A stretch of 64,000 nt of DNA, taken from positions 993,501-1,057,500 of the forward strand of contig CANUEZ040000168.1 in the NCBI GenBank assembly GCA_948099385.1, in the 5' to 3' direction. The position numbers and the translations under genes are program-made. The notes beneath the pieces were generated by a model. The model was not told the DNA's origin. It saw only the letters and a list, made by a program, of their open reading frames with translations, and did no database searches. The stretch comes from Fasciola hepatica. Taxonomy: Eukaryota > Platyhelminthes > Trematoda > Plagiorchiida > Fasciolidae. Numbering within the stretch: the first letter of the stretch is position 1; each line of letters starts with the position of its first letter. This document shows positions 11,532 through 21,962 of this stretch, piece by piece.

Positions 11532-12309
11532 CTTGGTGAATGATAGAGACCAAGGAAATAAAGGATGCCCCAAAGGACACGACAGTCAACCAAGACAAAG
11601 GTGCTACTCCTCTCAGACACCCCATACACCCACCATTTCCTTGCGAGTCTCCGCCTCAGAAGGTGTATCTATCACAACATACCACGGGGCATGTGCTGGA
11701 GCAGCCATGAGGAGGCCGACGCTGGAGGCCAGCTAGACTGCCTTAAATTACTCCACCCAGTGTACAAGACATGGCTGCAGACTGTGGATAAGTGAACCAT
11801 CGGCTTCACAGATCTTTTCGCTCACACCTAATGGCTACCTACCGGTGACTCCAATGAGATGAAACAGCCTGCGGGAATTTCACATAGCGACAGCATGTTC
11901 TATCTCATACTTTCTGAGACCACCAGATTTCGCGATCCCTGCGCAGACTTGCGCTGAGTCCACGTCTTGTGAGCCGTGCTTCAGTATGCTCACTACCAAC
12001 CAGGATGGGCTGGTGGGCATCAAGAAGATGTAGAAATTCATCAGAAATCCAGGACGTCACGGCACGACGGGCCAAAGTCACCGGTGCTAATTGATGTTAT
12101 CTGGTGGCGTTGATACTAGTTTTCCGGTTTGATCGTTTTGGAAAGTTGAGAGGAAAGACAGACCAAACAGCAAATTGCAGTCTAACCGCTGTCGCATCGT
12201 GCATTTGGCAAATCCACCGAATTACGTGGATAGCTTAGTGGCGATCCAACGCGTGGCCGGAGTCAAGGGGGTGCTGCAGTACGACCGGAAGTCTTGTACG
12301 CAGCCCAGC
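11532..12309. other. Unassigned spacer
   Basis: No recognisable domain, repeat or RNA gene. Short frames on both strands look random. Confidence 0.5.
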
Positions 12310-12760
12310 CATTTGTAGCTATTTACAACGTGGTCTAGGTCCACCACTGACTCGAAGAGGGCGGACGCTACGTGGCGTACCGCCAATTAAAATGCCTGAA
12401 GTTCGTACTGGCGAGAAACTGGCGGTGATCCGAATACAGAACCAACAACCGTTCTCCGTTTTCTTAATCACAGGAATCGAGGGCCTCCCAAATGCGACTT
12501 GTTCGAAGACAGCTGACCGACTCTGTCGTTCACGTTTCAAGCTAGAACCACGATATCACCCCGTCTTGCCTTACTTGGGAGATCGTGTGGCTGGTAGATA
12601 TCTTTGCATCTAAACTGCAACTTACGGGGGCGTAAGCCGAGACGACAAACGAATTACGTCTCTCGGGATGGCGTTTGCTTGCCTGGCACAAACTTTCAAG
12701 TCTCACTGCGCACAACCGAATATCAGGCGGGATCCAGTCAAGTAGCACAGACTCAGCCCC
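12310..12760 (-). mobile_element. RTE-clade LINE endonuclease fragment
   Basis: Minus-strand translation gives the RTE APE-type endonuclease in shifting frames: VLLDWIPPDIRLCAVRLESL, FVVSAYAPVSCS, LVLYSDHRQFLASTNFRH. It ends near the position of the conserved WRPPSSSQ block. The upstream (right-hand) edge directly abuts the 3' end of another RTE at 12763, so this looks like an older RTE into which the second one inserted. Confidence 0.72.
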
Positions 12761-12762
12761 AT

Positions 12763-13480
12763 CATCATCATCGTACAGCGTTAAACAGTAGGGCAAGCCC
12801 CGCTGACCACTGCCTTTCTCACCATGTTGCACGCTGAATTAGAAAATATAAATATACAACATGGACAGGGGTGGGAAAAGGAAAGAGTTCCCTAGTAGCC
12901 AACACACGGAATACACAGTCTAACTGTACAAACACACATCGATCAGTCATTCTGATTCGATAGAAAGTGACAACACGATCGCCACTGTTCGCGGTTCGCA
13001 GCCATATCCTTCAGTGTCTCCAGCCAACTGGTAGACGGATATTTTGGACCCCAACCACGAAGAAGTAAAGCACCTACTTTTCCTAAGTCTGCTGTACATT
13101 TTCTCATTCCTCGCTGCCACGTCATCTGTTGACCTCCACGTGGCTTCTTCCACTCACTAGGAGGAACGGAGAATAGAACACGGTACGGTAGACGTGTTTG
13201 CCATACGTAACACGTGCCCCAACCAACGAAGTCTACTAAGTTGGATACACTGTGACAAATTAATACCCAATTAATACCCAATACTCGATTTCTGACCTCA
13301 GCATTGCCTCCTCGGCTACTCCACCCGATCTTAGCGATACTATGTAAACATCGGTGGTTGTAAACCTTAAGACGATGAATATCTTCAGCACGCGGACTGC
13401 AAGTTTCGCAACCATACAACAAAACTGAACGCACTGCAGCACAGTATACACGACCTCATTGAGAGATGCGTCCATGCCAG
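12763..13480 (-). mobile_element. RTE-clade LINE, 3' part with GAT tail
   Basis: The frame 13434-12943 encodes the RTE C-terminus: SVLLYGCETCSPRAEDIHRL, HRCLHSIAKIGW, EVRNRVLG, RLPYRVLFSVPPSEWKKPRG, and WLETLKDMAANREQW to its stop. The 3' UTR then runs to about 12763 and ends in GATGATGATGATG. UTR and coding sequence closely match the copy at 24585-25265, so the two belong to one subfamily. Copy 1 has lost the block between EVRNRVLG and RLPYR through degradation. Confidence 0.85.
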
Positions 13481-14337
13481 CAAGGCCAACAGTCGCAGCC
13501 TCAGGGTCCCCAGAAAAACGCCCCGAGAAGGCACTGATTAGGACTTTCTCAGCAGAAGCTATTTGGAGTACGTAGTCATTCGGGAGCATTTCGAAAGGTG
13601 TTTAGGGCGACTAACCGTCTCGGAGCCTGAGACATCCACCTCCGATCCTGCTGAGGCATTCGGAGGCGGTGGCTTTGATTTCTATCTCTCACCGGAAACC
13701 TCAACGGGAAATAATAAAGAAGAAGATAGATCAGCAATTGATCAGGTGCTCTAAGTATAAAAACAGTAAATCAAATCAAAGGCCTTAATCAACTGATAAA
13801 TGGAGTTTAGTGCTACTGCAGAAGATAGATGTGAGTACCCATGATACCTGAAGTGGCGAGTAATGTGAAAACCTACAGATCGATCAGAAAAGTTTCATTA
13901 CAAGGAGTAACAGGGGAACTACAATTACTGGTATCAAGTCGATACAGAAAGTTTGTGAATACAGTAGCGCCTCTGATCGCAATACCTAGCCATACCTTGC
14001 TATGTATCTAACAATAGAATGGGAGGGTCTCTTAGATTCCTTCCAGGAGGTCTAAAACGCCCCACATGGTCAAGTTCACGGATTGGATTTTTCATACCTT
14101 AGTTCATGCCATGGACTAGCCACCCTTACTCATCCTCGAATCGTTACTCGCCTCAGCGAGCGTTGCGCACCGAGGAATCCTGTACGGAATCATTGTTGCG
14201 GTTCGGTGCACGAATATTGAGGAGAGTAATGAGTGCCTGGTTTTTCGCACCTAAGCGGATTAAGGGTGGAAGCAAGCATTTGTGTGATTGCCCATTGTCG
14301 TGATTATTTGTTTTAAGGAAAACCAGCAACCATGAAA
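13481..14337. other. Unassigned, upstream of PDCD6 exon
   Basis: I looked here for the first coding exon of the PDCD6 gene (expected to end in a Phe-Leu-Trp-x-x-Phe-like helix plus GT donor) and did not find it. A small open frame at 13563-13754 (+) has no recognisable domain. Confidence 0.45.
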
Positions 14338-14392
14338 TGGAGACTTGGAGTGGCGAACCACGTAGGGTGTCAGTAGATCGGGCGTGGACTCG
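14338..14392 (-). repeat. tRNA-SINE fragment (SINE-1 family)
   Basis: GAGACTTGGAGTGGCGAA followed by CCACGTAGGGT and GTGTCAGTAGATCGGG matches the body of the fuller copy at 16266-16556, in the same orientation. Only the middle of the element remains. It runs directly into an RTE-type 3' tail. Confidence 0.6.
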
Positions 14393-14472
14393 ATGATGCT
14401 GAAAGATAGCAACCAAAATCAGAGCACAGAAGTGCGTGGGTAATGATTGAATAAACTGAACTGAACTGGATT
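14393..14472 (+). repeat. RTE-type 3' tail
   Basis: The block GATAGCAACCAAAATCAGAG, then CACAGAAGTGCG, then GAATAAACTGAACTGAACTG matches the terminal part of the RTE ending at 22612. Reverse-complement copies occur near 19.63-19.69, 20.17-20.26 and 57.67-57.74 kb. Confidence 0.65.
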
Positions 14473-14930
14473 TCCATACTGGAGTTGATTTTGAGACCCC
14501 TAACTTTCAACGTCAGGTATGTACCTTTCCCCACGGAACGAATAAAATTACAGATTCTCACTGACTTTAGTGGTAAAACTTGGAAACATTGAGATTATGA
14601 CGTTTTAAAACTAGTTTCGTCGAAAAATTTCGAAGCGATAGTTTGAAGTGAAAAGCCCTCCTCCGTGGGACCTCCAATAGACTGTTCGCCGCCCCTTGTA
14701 CTGACTGTTTGTTGACTGGGTGCGCGATAAGACTCGGCCATTTCTGTCCCATGGAAACTTTTCTAAACGCTTATGACCTCTATATTGTATGGAATGTTGT
14801 TCACTGTGTACCAATGTTGCAATTCCGTTATTTCCGAGCATTAGTCTCTATAAAATGAGGTTTTGATATATTATCTGTGTTACTCACTGAAAGCAGTTTT
14901 CCTTTTGAATTTTTCTGCGCTTCAATGTAG

Positions 14931-14992
14931 GGCAGATACTGATAGAAGCGGCCAAATTGACCATCGCGAACTCCAGAGAGCTCTCTCTAATG
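14931..14992 (+). CDS. PDCD6: PDCD6/ALG-2 penta-EF-hand protein, exon with EF-hand 1
   Basis: ALG-2 is a cytosolic Ca2+ sensor that bridges ESCRT and COPII adaptors such as Alix, TSG101 and Sec31 (family knowledge). This 62-bp exon is bounded by TGTAG acceptor and GTGAGT donor and encodes ADTDRSGQIDHRELQRALSN plus one base. The 12-residue loop D-T-D-R-S-G-Q-I-D-H-R-E is a complete canonical EF-hand, with D1, D3, S5, D9 and E12. The match to human ALG-2 EF1 (QQALSNG at the end) and the phase-1 donor splitting the final Gly codon fix the identity. The upstream intron is phase 2. The N-terminal exon (Gly/Pro-rich region and first helix) was not found and may lie left of the window. Confidence 0.92.
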
Positions 14993-16265
14993 GTGAGTCA
15001 ATTGGTATGAACACTTTCTTAGGGCTTTTTCAAATTATTAGACTGAGATTATTACCACACAATCTGTACCAAGCGTTGTCTGGTAAAATTTCCACCGATT
15101 GTTCGATGAGGACAATCGCTATATGGTTAACTACCTATCGATTACTGGTTTTTCACGGTATATCATTATGATGCCCAAGAAATAACGAAGGCCAGTGTTC
15201 AGTAAAGGTGCCCTTCCTTCTCTCAGGAATTGTTTGCGACATGCCACAATTAGTTGACCTTCTCATGACACTGCTTGTAGCGTTCTCCATCCGCTTTCAT
15301 TTTCCTTCAAGTGCTTTGGTCGTTGGATTATCGGGCGTAGTTTACTTACTATCGTAGTTACTTCCGTTTCCTTTAATTGATGCATTGAAAAGTGGGAAAC
15401 TAGGCTTGAAAAGTGGAGAAATTCCCGTAATACTGGTCTGAGGAACCAACGTGCTAGTTGTTACTATGCATCACCTTTATACAATGCGAAATTTATACAG
15501 AAGATGAAACTACTTTAAATAGAATCGGGGTACGTGGCCCAGGCTGCTGATATCTAAAGCGTCCGGCAAATGTTCCCATGTACATAGGTTTTAAACGCTC
15601 ATCTGTTGTACGAGGTTGTTGTAGTAAGCTATCTTGAGGGACGAAAGCAGAGTTCATTGGTTTCAATGAGAAGGTTGAATGCCCAAATCGAACGCGCTAT
15701 TCACTTAAGCAGTTCGGACATACATACTGAAAAAAGGACCAACACGTTAGGGAAGTGGGATACACGCGTAACGTTGAGATTCTGAAAACTCTATGTTCAC
15801 CCAAGGCAAAAGAAAATCACCGTAGTCCTCTCGGTTTATTGGGTGATGCGGGCGAATTCGTTGTTTCAGATTTTCATGATATTGTCTACCATGAGAGGGA
15901 GATTCAACAGGATGTACGGTAGGAGTCGGGGTAATGCAACTGGCTAGAAATTGGGTGCCTGTAATGTCTAATAATAGAATAATACTAGGATAGATGATAG
16001 TTAGATATAGTCTCTTCCTTTCCACTGGGAAGTCTGGCCCATGCCTACTGTGGTTTACACTCAGTTAGATGAACGTCATCGATCAATAGGTTGTACTTTG
16101 ACGCTGGAGAGATACGATGTAACTGCACTGGGCCTAGGACAGTTAGTCAACTTGCTAGTGATATCAGATGCTGATTTACGAGCATACTTTGCTACATAAA
16201 AGGGAGTGGATCACATATGAAGCACTCGGAAGGAGAATTTCCTCATTCCCATAACACGGGGAATT

Positions 16266-16556
16266 GGTTTTTTTTATTACATGCTTACGCATGAGTGCAG
16301 TAAAAGGGGCATTTACCCCATGGCCACGAGGGCCCACTACACTATTAGGGATAACCGGCAGCCAGACCCTGAGACTTGGAGTGGCGAAGAACCACATAAG
16401 GTCCCAATAGGTCAGGTGTGGTAACGATCCGGACGACAGTGGATTACTGTCTACCACCAAAGTAACCGGTGGTGGCGAGGATTCGAACCTCGGGTTATGC
16501 GACAAGAGCGTTATCGTCCTCCAGCATACCGTTGAATTATTCGGTTTGTCCATTTT
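16266..16556 (-). repeat. tRNA-derived SINE (SINE-1), nearly complete
   Basis: Read on the minus strand, it starts with a tRNA-like head near 16556-16460. This has an A-box-like TAATTCAACGG and a perfect B box GGTTCGAATCC inside the pairing T-arm CGAGGTTCGAATCCTCG. About 180 bp of body follow (GACCTTATGTGGTTCTTCGC, CCCCTTTTACTGCACTCAT), then an A-rich end (TAATAAAAAAAACC). Body fragments recur at 14338-14392 (-) and 31436-31566 (+). An A box, B box, unrelated body and A-rich tail are what define tRNA SINEs. The head is too degenerate to be a functional tRNA. Confidence 0.75.
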
Positions 16557-16896
16557 ATTAAGGATTGTATGTGGTCGTGCGACTAGTTACCACTTTTTAT
16601 CATCTAGAAAACGTTTAGACTCATCCGGTGTGAATAAAGGGCCTCAATCAATGGATGTAAGAGAGCGCGTCAAGCTGGGAGCAGTTGATCAATATTTATC
16701 GCGGGTACTAAATGGTAATGGTCCCTTAAAATCACTGTTCGGTAGTTCGAAAGGTGCTGTAACCTTGATATGCTTTCCAGTGACTGACAGAGAATCTTGG
16801 TTTCATTTCAGCACAAATCGCAAATTGAGGGGTTGTTTTTTGAAATATTGTCCTGAGAACGGCAGGTTACTTGACCTGTTGAAGAGCAGCAAATGA
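16557..16896 (+). other. Unrecognised open frame
   Basis: A 116-codon frame starts inside the SINE head at 16546 and runs to a TGA at 16894. No domain, signal or repeat was recognised in the translation, and it starts in a repeat, so I treat it as probably non-coding. Confidence 0.2.
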
Positions 16897-17153
16897 ATCA
16901 AGTCTGGATGACGTAACGACTCGCGGAACTGCTTTTATGGCACATTACCCATAGACGATGTAATGCAAAATGAGGTGTTATCAGGGAAATTCTCTTTCTC
17001 CTCAGAGCTATGTAACACGAGAGCGTTATTCCCCATGGCTGCATTTTATCGTTCTTAATTTTTAGCATTGTTGTTTGTCTTGCGTAAAGGCTACTGATCT
17101 CTGGTCAGTTATTATTCAGAAATGTGAACCAAATATGTAATTTTCAAACAGCC

Positions 17154-17405
17154 TCAGCAGTCGCTTGAGTCTGTTTCTGCGGAAGAATGATGCAGCTCTG
17201 GAGCCGTTAGTCGACGGGAGAAGACAACAGGTATTCCATTTTGTGACAAAATAATGGCTATGAAAACACCCGAGGTATATGTTTCTAAGAGAAGGGCAGT
17301 GTTTGGATCCGCAGTTGTGACCATTTCCCGCACCAGTTCGTCTTTCAATTTTTTGTGCACAATCTCGACATTTTCTGGAAGAGGAAAGACGGATCTGTGA
17401 TCCAA
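17154..17405 (-). pseudogene. Gypsy RNase H fragment
   Basis: Minus-strand translation ends with SQNGIPVVFSRRLTAPELHH, the characteristic Gypsy RNase H segment (normally TDAS...GAVL.QNG-PV.F.SRRL...E..YS). The catalytic DAS reads ETYTSG, so the domain is dead. It lies 0.85 kb downstream, in element sense, of the nucleocapsid-protease piece at 18248-18628. The RT expected between them is missing. Confidence 0.72.
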
Positions 17406-18247
17406 AGGATGAATCGTATCTTAAAAATGGGATATCCGTTGCGGATTGGACGCGAACAAGACAACGGTTCGCTGTAGCGATCTCTAGTCTTGAGGAGACT
17501 GTGAAGTCAGTAGTGATTGTAGACGATCGGGATCCGATGTAATGGACATGTGTGAAACCTCATCGCGAAACCCCGATTGTACGATTGTATTTAAGATGCT
17601 ATTGCTTTCTTTAATTACGGAACCATATTTATGGGTAATGTCCCAGAAGTGACCCAGGTTTTGCGACTGATCTTCTAAAGTACCACAAACGTTTGTTGTC
17701 GAGGCAATTGAACGTAGCTTCTAGGTTCCACACGCTTCGAATGCCGTATGTTGTCGTTTTTAATGGTTCTCTGATGATATGCGCTTTTTGAGTCGAATTG
17801 AGGTGCTGGCTAAGAGGTAACAACGGAGCCCACTGCATTCGGGGCAAGGTTGTTTGTTCGAACTCAACCCCCGTTTTTCGTGGGGGATGAGCCAAAAAGG
17901 GTGAAATGATTAGTTACCTTAATGTAGTCAAACACCGTTCTTCGTTTAGTCGGTACGCCAAGGTAAATAGTAGGTTTTTATGATATCATCTTTCAGTAGC
18001 TTTTGTATTTGCATCTTGGTAAATAACTCGTCTGAGTGGGGATATCTATAAGATTTGGTCGTTATTGCATAACAGTCGGGAGGGTGGGGGATTGACGTTT
18101 GCTCTAGAATAGGCTTTTGTTGCCAGGGAAAATAATTCTTAGTTCCCCTTAAATATGTTGGAAATCATGTTCCAGACGGACGTCAGCATAAAAATTGGTT
18201 AGAACAGCGAGTTTGACGTTTTGAAAGGTAAATTTACGGAGCCATAC

Positions 18248-18628
18248 TCAAAAATGAAGCTCATAAAACTTATGGGAGCTATATAAATAGTATCGTGGGA
18301 AGTTAGCACTTTCTAGCTGTTTCTCAATTACGGTGCTCAAAACGCAGCCCCAAAAATTCCCGGTATCAATGAGAGCCCAGGGAATTACACCGATTACAGA
18401 GACGTTTATCACAGCGACAGACAAGTTCGCCGGAGCGGCGGTGACGGTTGCTGCAGAAATCAGAGAGCTGCTGACGGGAAACGACCTGGAATTGAGATTA
18501 GATCTCAAAACCTTTTGATAGTGCCTGCTCTTATCACAAGGTGTACAGGTAGCACCTTTCGCTGGGCATTCGAGATGGGGTCGCCTGTGGTATTCACAAA
18601 AGAAACATCGAGAATCGATTATCGCCAA
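18248..18628 (-). pseudogene. Gypsy Gag nucleocapsid and retropepsin fragment
   Basis: A zinc-finger pair (CFFCEYHRRPHLEC, then CTPCDKSRHYQKV) is followed about 50 residues later by ALIDTGNFWGCVL, the retropepsin D-T-G site with its usual hydrophobic flank. That order is Gag NC then protease, as in Gypsy elements. The zinc knuckles have lost spacing or final Cys residues. Its position downstream of an RT fragment on the same strand shows that two Gypsy copies, or a rearranged one, are present. Confidence 0.72.
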
Positions 18629-18689
18629 TGTATATTGTTCCTACGGCTGAGTTTGGTTGTGATTCAAAGCCTGATTTGATTGTCTCATT

Positions 18690-19480
18690 GTGTCGATATC
18701 CGTTTATTCTTGCTTACATCGGTGTCCAAAACGAACGGATCGGCGTCCTTTGTGCACGTGTAGAACCGAAATAGGACCATGTGCCAACGCTTCTTTCAGT
18801 GTCTGACATGCGTTATCACAGTCTGCCGTCCACTTAAAACCGTTCTCCTCCGTTAGTTTGTGGAGTGGACCGTCACTCTTGGCGAAGTCATGTACAAATC
18901 TGCGTTAGTAAGACGCTAGGCATTAGTAGGAACCGGCCAATTTTGAATCTGTGCAATCCTTTCGTCATCCGTTTTAACTCCTTTTCTACCAATAACATGG
19001 CCTAGGTATCTAACTTATGGGCGAAAGAAGTGACATTTGGATGGGGTTAATCTCAGCCCAGTTTACTTTAGTCGTTGGAGCACCGATCGTAGATTGTTTA
19101 AGTGTTCCTCGAACGAACGGCTGTACGCCACCACATGGTCCAGATAAACCGAGCATTTTTCGGGGATCATATTGCTGAACACGGTTTGCATGAACCTTTG
19201 GAACGTGGCGGGAGTATTCCCCAGTCCGAAGTGCATAGTTTCAAATCCATAAAATCCAAAAGGTACTGTAAATGCCGTTTTTTCTGTCCTCCGGCTAAAC
19301 CTCTATCTGTCAATAACCGGAGACTAAATCAAGCGTGAAGTATTGTGCTCCAGCCACTATGTCCGAAGTTTCATCGATTCACGGTAGAGAGAATGAGTGC
19401 GATATTACGGCTATACCATGCCGAAGTAATCCGAACTGCGGCACATTAATTTGAGAACTGGGGTGTTAAGTGATACCTTC
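18690..19480 (-). pseudogene. Gypsy reverse transcriptase fragment
   Basis: Minus-strand translation in the main frame reads TAFTVPFGFYGFETMHFGLG, NTPATFQRFMQTVFSNM, CSVYLDHVVAYSRSFEEHL, then LTPSKCHFFRP and VRYLGHVIGRKGV. These are RT blocks 4-6 and the thumb of a Gypsy pol. The catalytic YLDD reads YLDH. At about 18,700 the start of RNase H appears (DADPFVLDTDVS). Several stops interrupt the frame. Confidence 0.8.
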
Positions 19481-19622
19481 ACTGTCACATGAGTACCCTA
19501 CTTCTCTAACGTGTCTTTCTTTTTCAGCATGCATTTCTCAGTTATATATTTGAATGAAGCCTTCGCTCTGAATGTTCAATCTTCTCACTGAAACCATTGT
19601 AGTCCACTGCTGTCCCTCCACA
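19481..19622. other. Unassigned, likely Gypsy remnant
   Basis: No translation block beyond the RT was recognised here. Confidence 0.3.
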
Positions 19623-19700
19623 TCTGTTCAGTTCACTAAACCATGAATGTCACACCTCTGCTCTGGTTTTGGTTGTTACCTCCAACGTCGTCCAGCTGAA
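19623..19700 (-). repeat. RTE-type 3' tail, minus orientation
   Basis: The + strand reads TTCAGTTCACTAAACC, then CTGCTCTGGTTTTGGTTGTT, then ACCTCCAACGTCGTCCAGC. This is the reverse complement of the tail at 14393-14472 and 22540-22612. Confidence 0.55.
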
Positions 19701-20164
19701 GGCAGTATGAATAGAAGCATATAGGGAAAGGGAGCCGACATTAGAGTGATAAGCGGGAATCATGCAGGAAAAGAAAGAGACCAAACTCAATTGCGCCGTT
19801 GGCCGGGACACAGTCGTATCACTTATCCAGAGAAGTGGTGTTATATTCGAGGTGCGCAGTAGTGATATCCGTGACAGCTCACTGTTTGGTAATCCGATAT
19901 TGGAATTGTTTCCCTCGATAATTTAGGGAAATCATGTCAACGGTCTCATGAAGTTGAACGTTTGTAATTTGTGACTTGACATCCGCTGTGAATAGTTACT
20001 TGTTGTAGATGTTCAAATCGCTCAACACTTCATTTTGAAACTGTGTTCCGGCATACATCTTGCAACTGATGCTATTGATTTCTGCAAACTAGGAAGGTTT
20101 GTATTTTCCTCGGGTTTTCGTTGGGGACCACAGTGTCTTTCGCGTATCGTTTTTTCGTCTAAAA

Positions 20165-20560
20165 GAAACCTAATATCACCATTCAGTTCATTCCATTTCT
20201 TTCAACCGTTAGCCTCGCAATTCGGCTCTCCGGATTTCTTTGTTATGTCTTCGAGTCGAGAGCAAAAACGTGAGGGGATACATTATGCGCTCACGACGAG
20301 ACTGCACCTTGACGTCGTATGATGGCTTGCATGCCTCCATGACCGAAAGAGCTATGCAGGATGGCTTCCTTAAACCGGAGATGCAATCGTGCCTGACAGG
20401 CCGATGAGCACAGGCCAGAAGAAGTCCAGGCTCTGAACCAGTTGCTGGGCAACGTCTGGTTTTGACCTCCATGCCCCTGGAGAGGACACTCCAGTGGTCT
20501 AAAAACCTCCACTAGATGGACGTAGGAGTTGAGTACTCGGGGTTTCTCTCGACGGTGGGA
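20165..20560 (-). repeat. SINE-2 copy with RTE-like tail
   Basis: On the minus strand the body (AGGAAGCCATCCTGCATAGC, GCAAGCCATCATACGACG, AAGGTGCAGTCTCG) is collinear with the + strand copy at 28093-28475. Then come GGAGAGCCGAATTGCGAGG, CTAACGGTTGAAAG and GAATGAACTGAATGG, a decayed RTE tail. The two copies therefore share both body and tail. Confidence 0.6.
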
Positions 20561-21009
20561 GGGGTCATCACACTTCATTGGGCAGCCATCGTCCGCCTAA
20601 GCTGGGCAGCCCGCAGCCCAAAGGATGCTGCTCCGTATACGTTCCGCTTGCTCCATTGAGTGTACGGGGCTGGGGATTGACTCCGAAAAGTGGGTCGATA
20701 ACAAAGCATCAGCGAGGATAAAACTAAATGCTTACAACAATTAGGTCTCACGTGACAGACCAGAAGAAGCTCCTTCACGAGTTCTTCCGTTACGTTCCCA
20801 TGCTGGATTAATGCTCCACCGCCTCAGAGTTCACACTTTTGAGTGAAAGACTCCGGTTAAGGTTCCCAAAGAAAAACCCTTTCTGCGGTGTATGTAGCCG
20901 TGAAGTATGATACGCCCAGAGACCTGCAACATTTTTCTCCTAAAAGGCCTTACAAATTTTCCTTCTCTTAATTCGAGATCGATACTAAACTCCACCAGTA
21001 ACTAGGGTT
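20561..21009. other. Unassigned
   Basis: No recognised domain or repeat. Confidence 0.4.
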
Positions 21010-21287
21010 TTGAAGAAAGCGGTAGTTCAGGAGTTAGGTATAAATCGAATGCACTCCTTAAGCCTAAATGTTTCACTTTACCTGGATGCGTTTAACGTCC
21101 TCACACTATGTCGGATAGGACAACAGGCTGCCATCGCTAGAACTCTTGGCACTTTCAAAGTAGATGTATGTTGTGTCTGTGAAACGCGCATACAAGACCC
21201 CTCATCGGATGAAGTGTCATCGAGTATACAGAAAGTGCGTTTGGCTTTTACCGATCTCCGTCATCTGTGGCACTGGCGTGACTCGGT
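21010..21287 (+). mobile_element. RTE LINE, internally deleted: endonuclease start fused to C-terminal region
   Basis: Translation begins like an RTE endonuclease (FNVLTLCRIGQQAAIARTLG, then VDVCCVCETRIQDPSSDE) and jumps directly to the late RTE region KVRLAFTDLRHLWHWRDS, which normally lies over 600 residues downstream. The element therefore carries a large internal deletion. It continues at 21963 after a nested insertion. Confidence 0.8.
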
Positions 21288-21962
21288 CAAATACTCAGGT
21301 GTCACGATCAGCGCCAATTTACAATGGTGTTCTCACATTCTTGATTGTGCGAAAAAGCTGCGTAGACTGTCTTTTCAAGTTCATAGGCTAAGGCAGTTTG
21401 GTGCCACACAAGCTGTCATTCTTTCTTTCGTGCATCAATGTGTCCTACCAGTCTTACCCTACCGCTCTCCCGTAATCTTTCCTGGTCTACTTGAGAAAGA
21501 TTTCATCATTCTATGCTGCGGCTTAGCCACTATCAGATGTGTTTCTTTGGTTTCCATGAGCTGTCGTATCTCCAAAGTTTGCGATTAGCACATTATAGCC
21601 TGCGAAAAATTCGCTAAGAAGATTCTTACGGACCCCACCCATCCCCTGTACCGTGACTTATCTCCATACCGTTCTCATCCCTCCACACGTTCCGAATTTA
21701 GACTTATCCCATCCCGCATAAAATGTCTATCGTAACTCTACAGTGTCTTGCTTAGCACGTGTTCTGGTTGATAGTAAAAGTCACAGGGGAACTTCGCACT
21801 ATCCTCAGTGGCTGAACCAGTTTTATTTCTAAAGTATTTATTTTTATGCGTATTTCAAAGTGTCATTGATCAGTTTTTCTTTCTCCATTTGACTGGAATG
21901 TCAGTTTGTGTTAATTTGCTAAAGTCTTCAATGCAATACAATACAATACAATACAATACTTT
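21288..21962 (+). mobile_element. Non-LTR retrotransposon 3' end nested inside the RTE
   Basis: The frame continues as VKYSGVTISANLQWCSHIL, KKLRRLSFQVHRLRQFG and VILSFVHQCVLPVLPYRSPV, the C-terminal part of a different LINE clade (jockey/CR1-like architecture; clade not settled). Beyond the stop at 21586-21588 the same protein continues, frame-broken, as ACEKFAKKILTDPTHPLY. The insert ends in a (CAATA)n tail at about 21935-21959, after which RTE sequence resumes. Confidence 0.75.

Noticed and set aside
16450..16540. Functional tRNA gene on the minus strand
   Set aside because: The T-arm is good but acceptor and D arms do not pair, and the sequence continues into a repeated body with an A-rich end, as in a SINE.
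17629..17895. 88-codon minus frame as part of a Gypsy pol
   Set aside because: No RT, RNase H or integrase block could be recognised, although it lies between Gypsy fragments.
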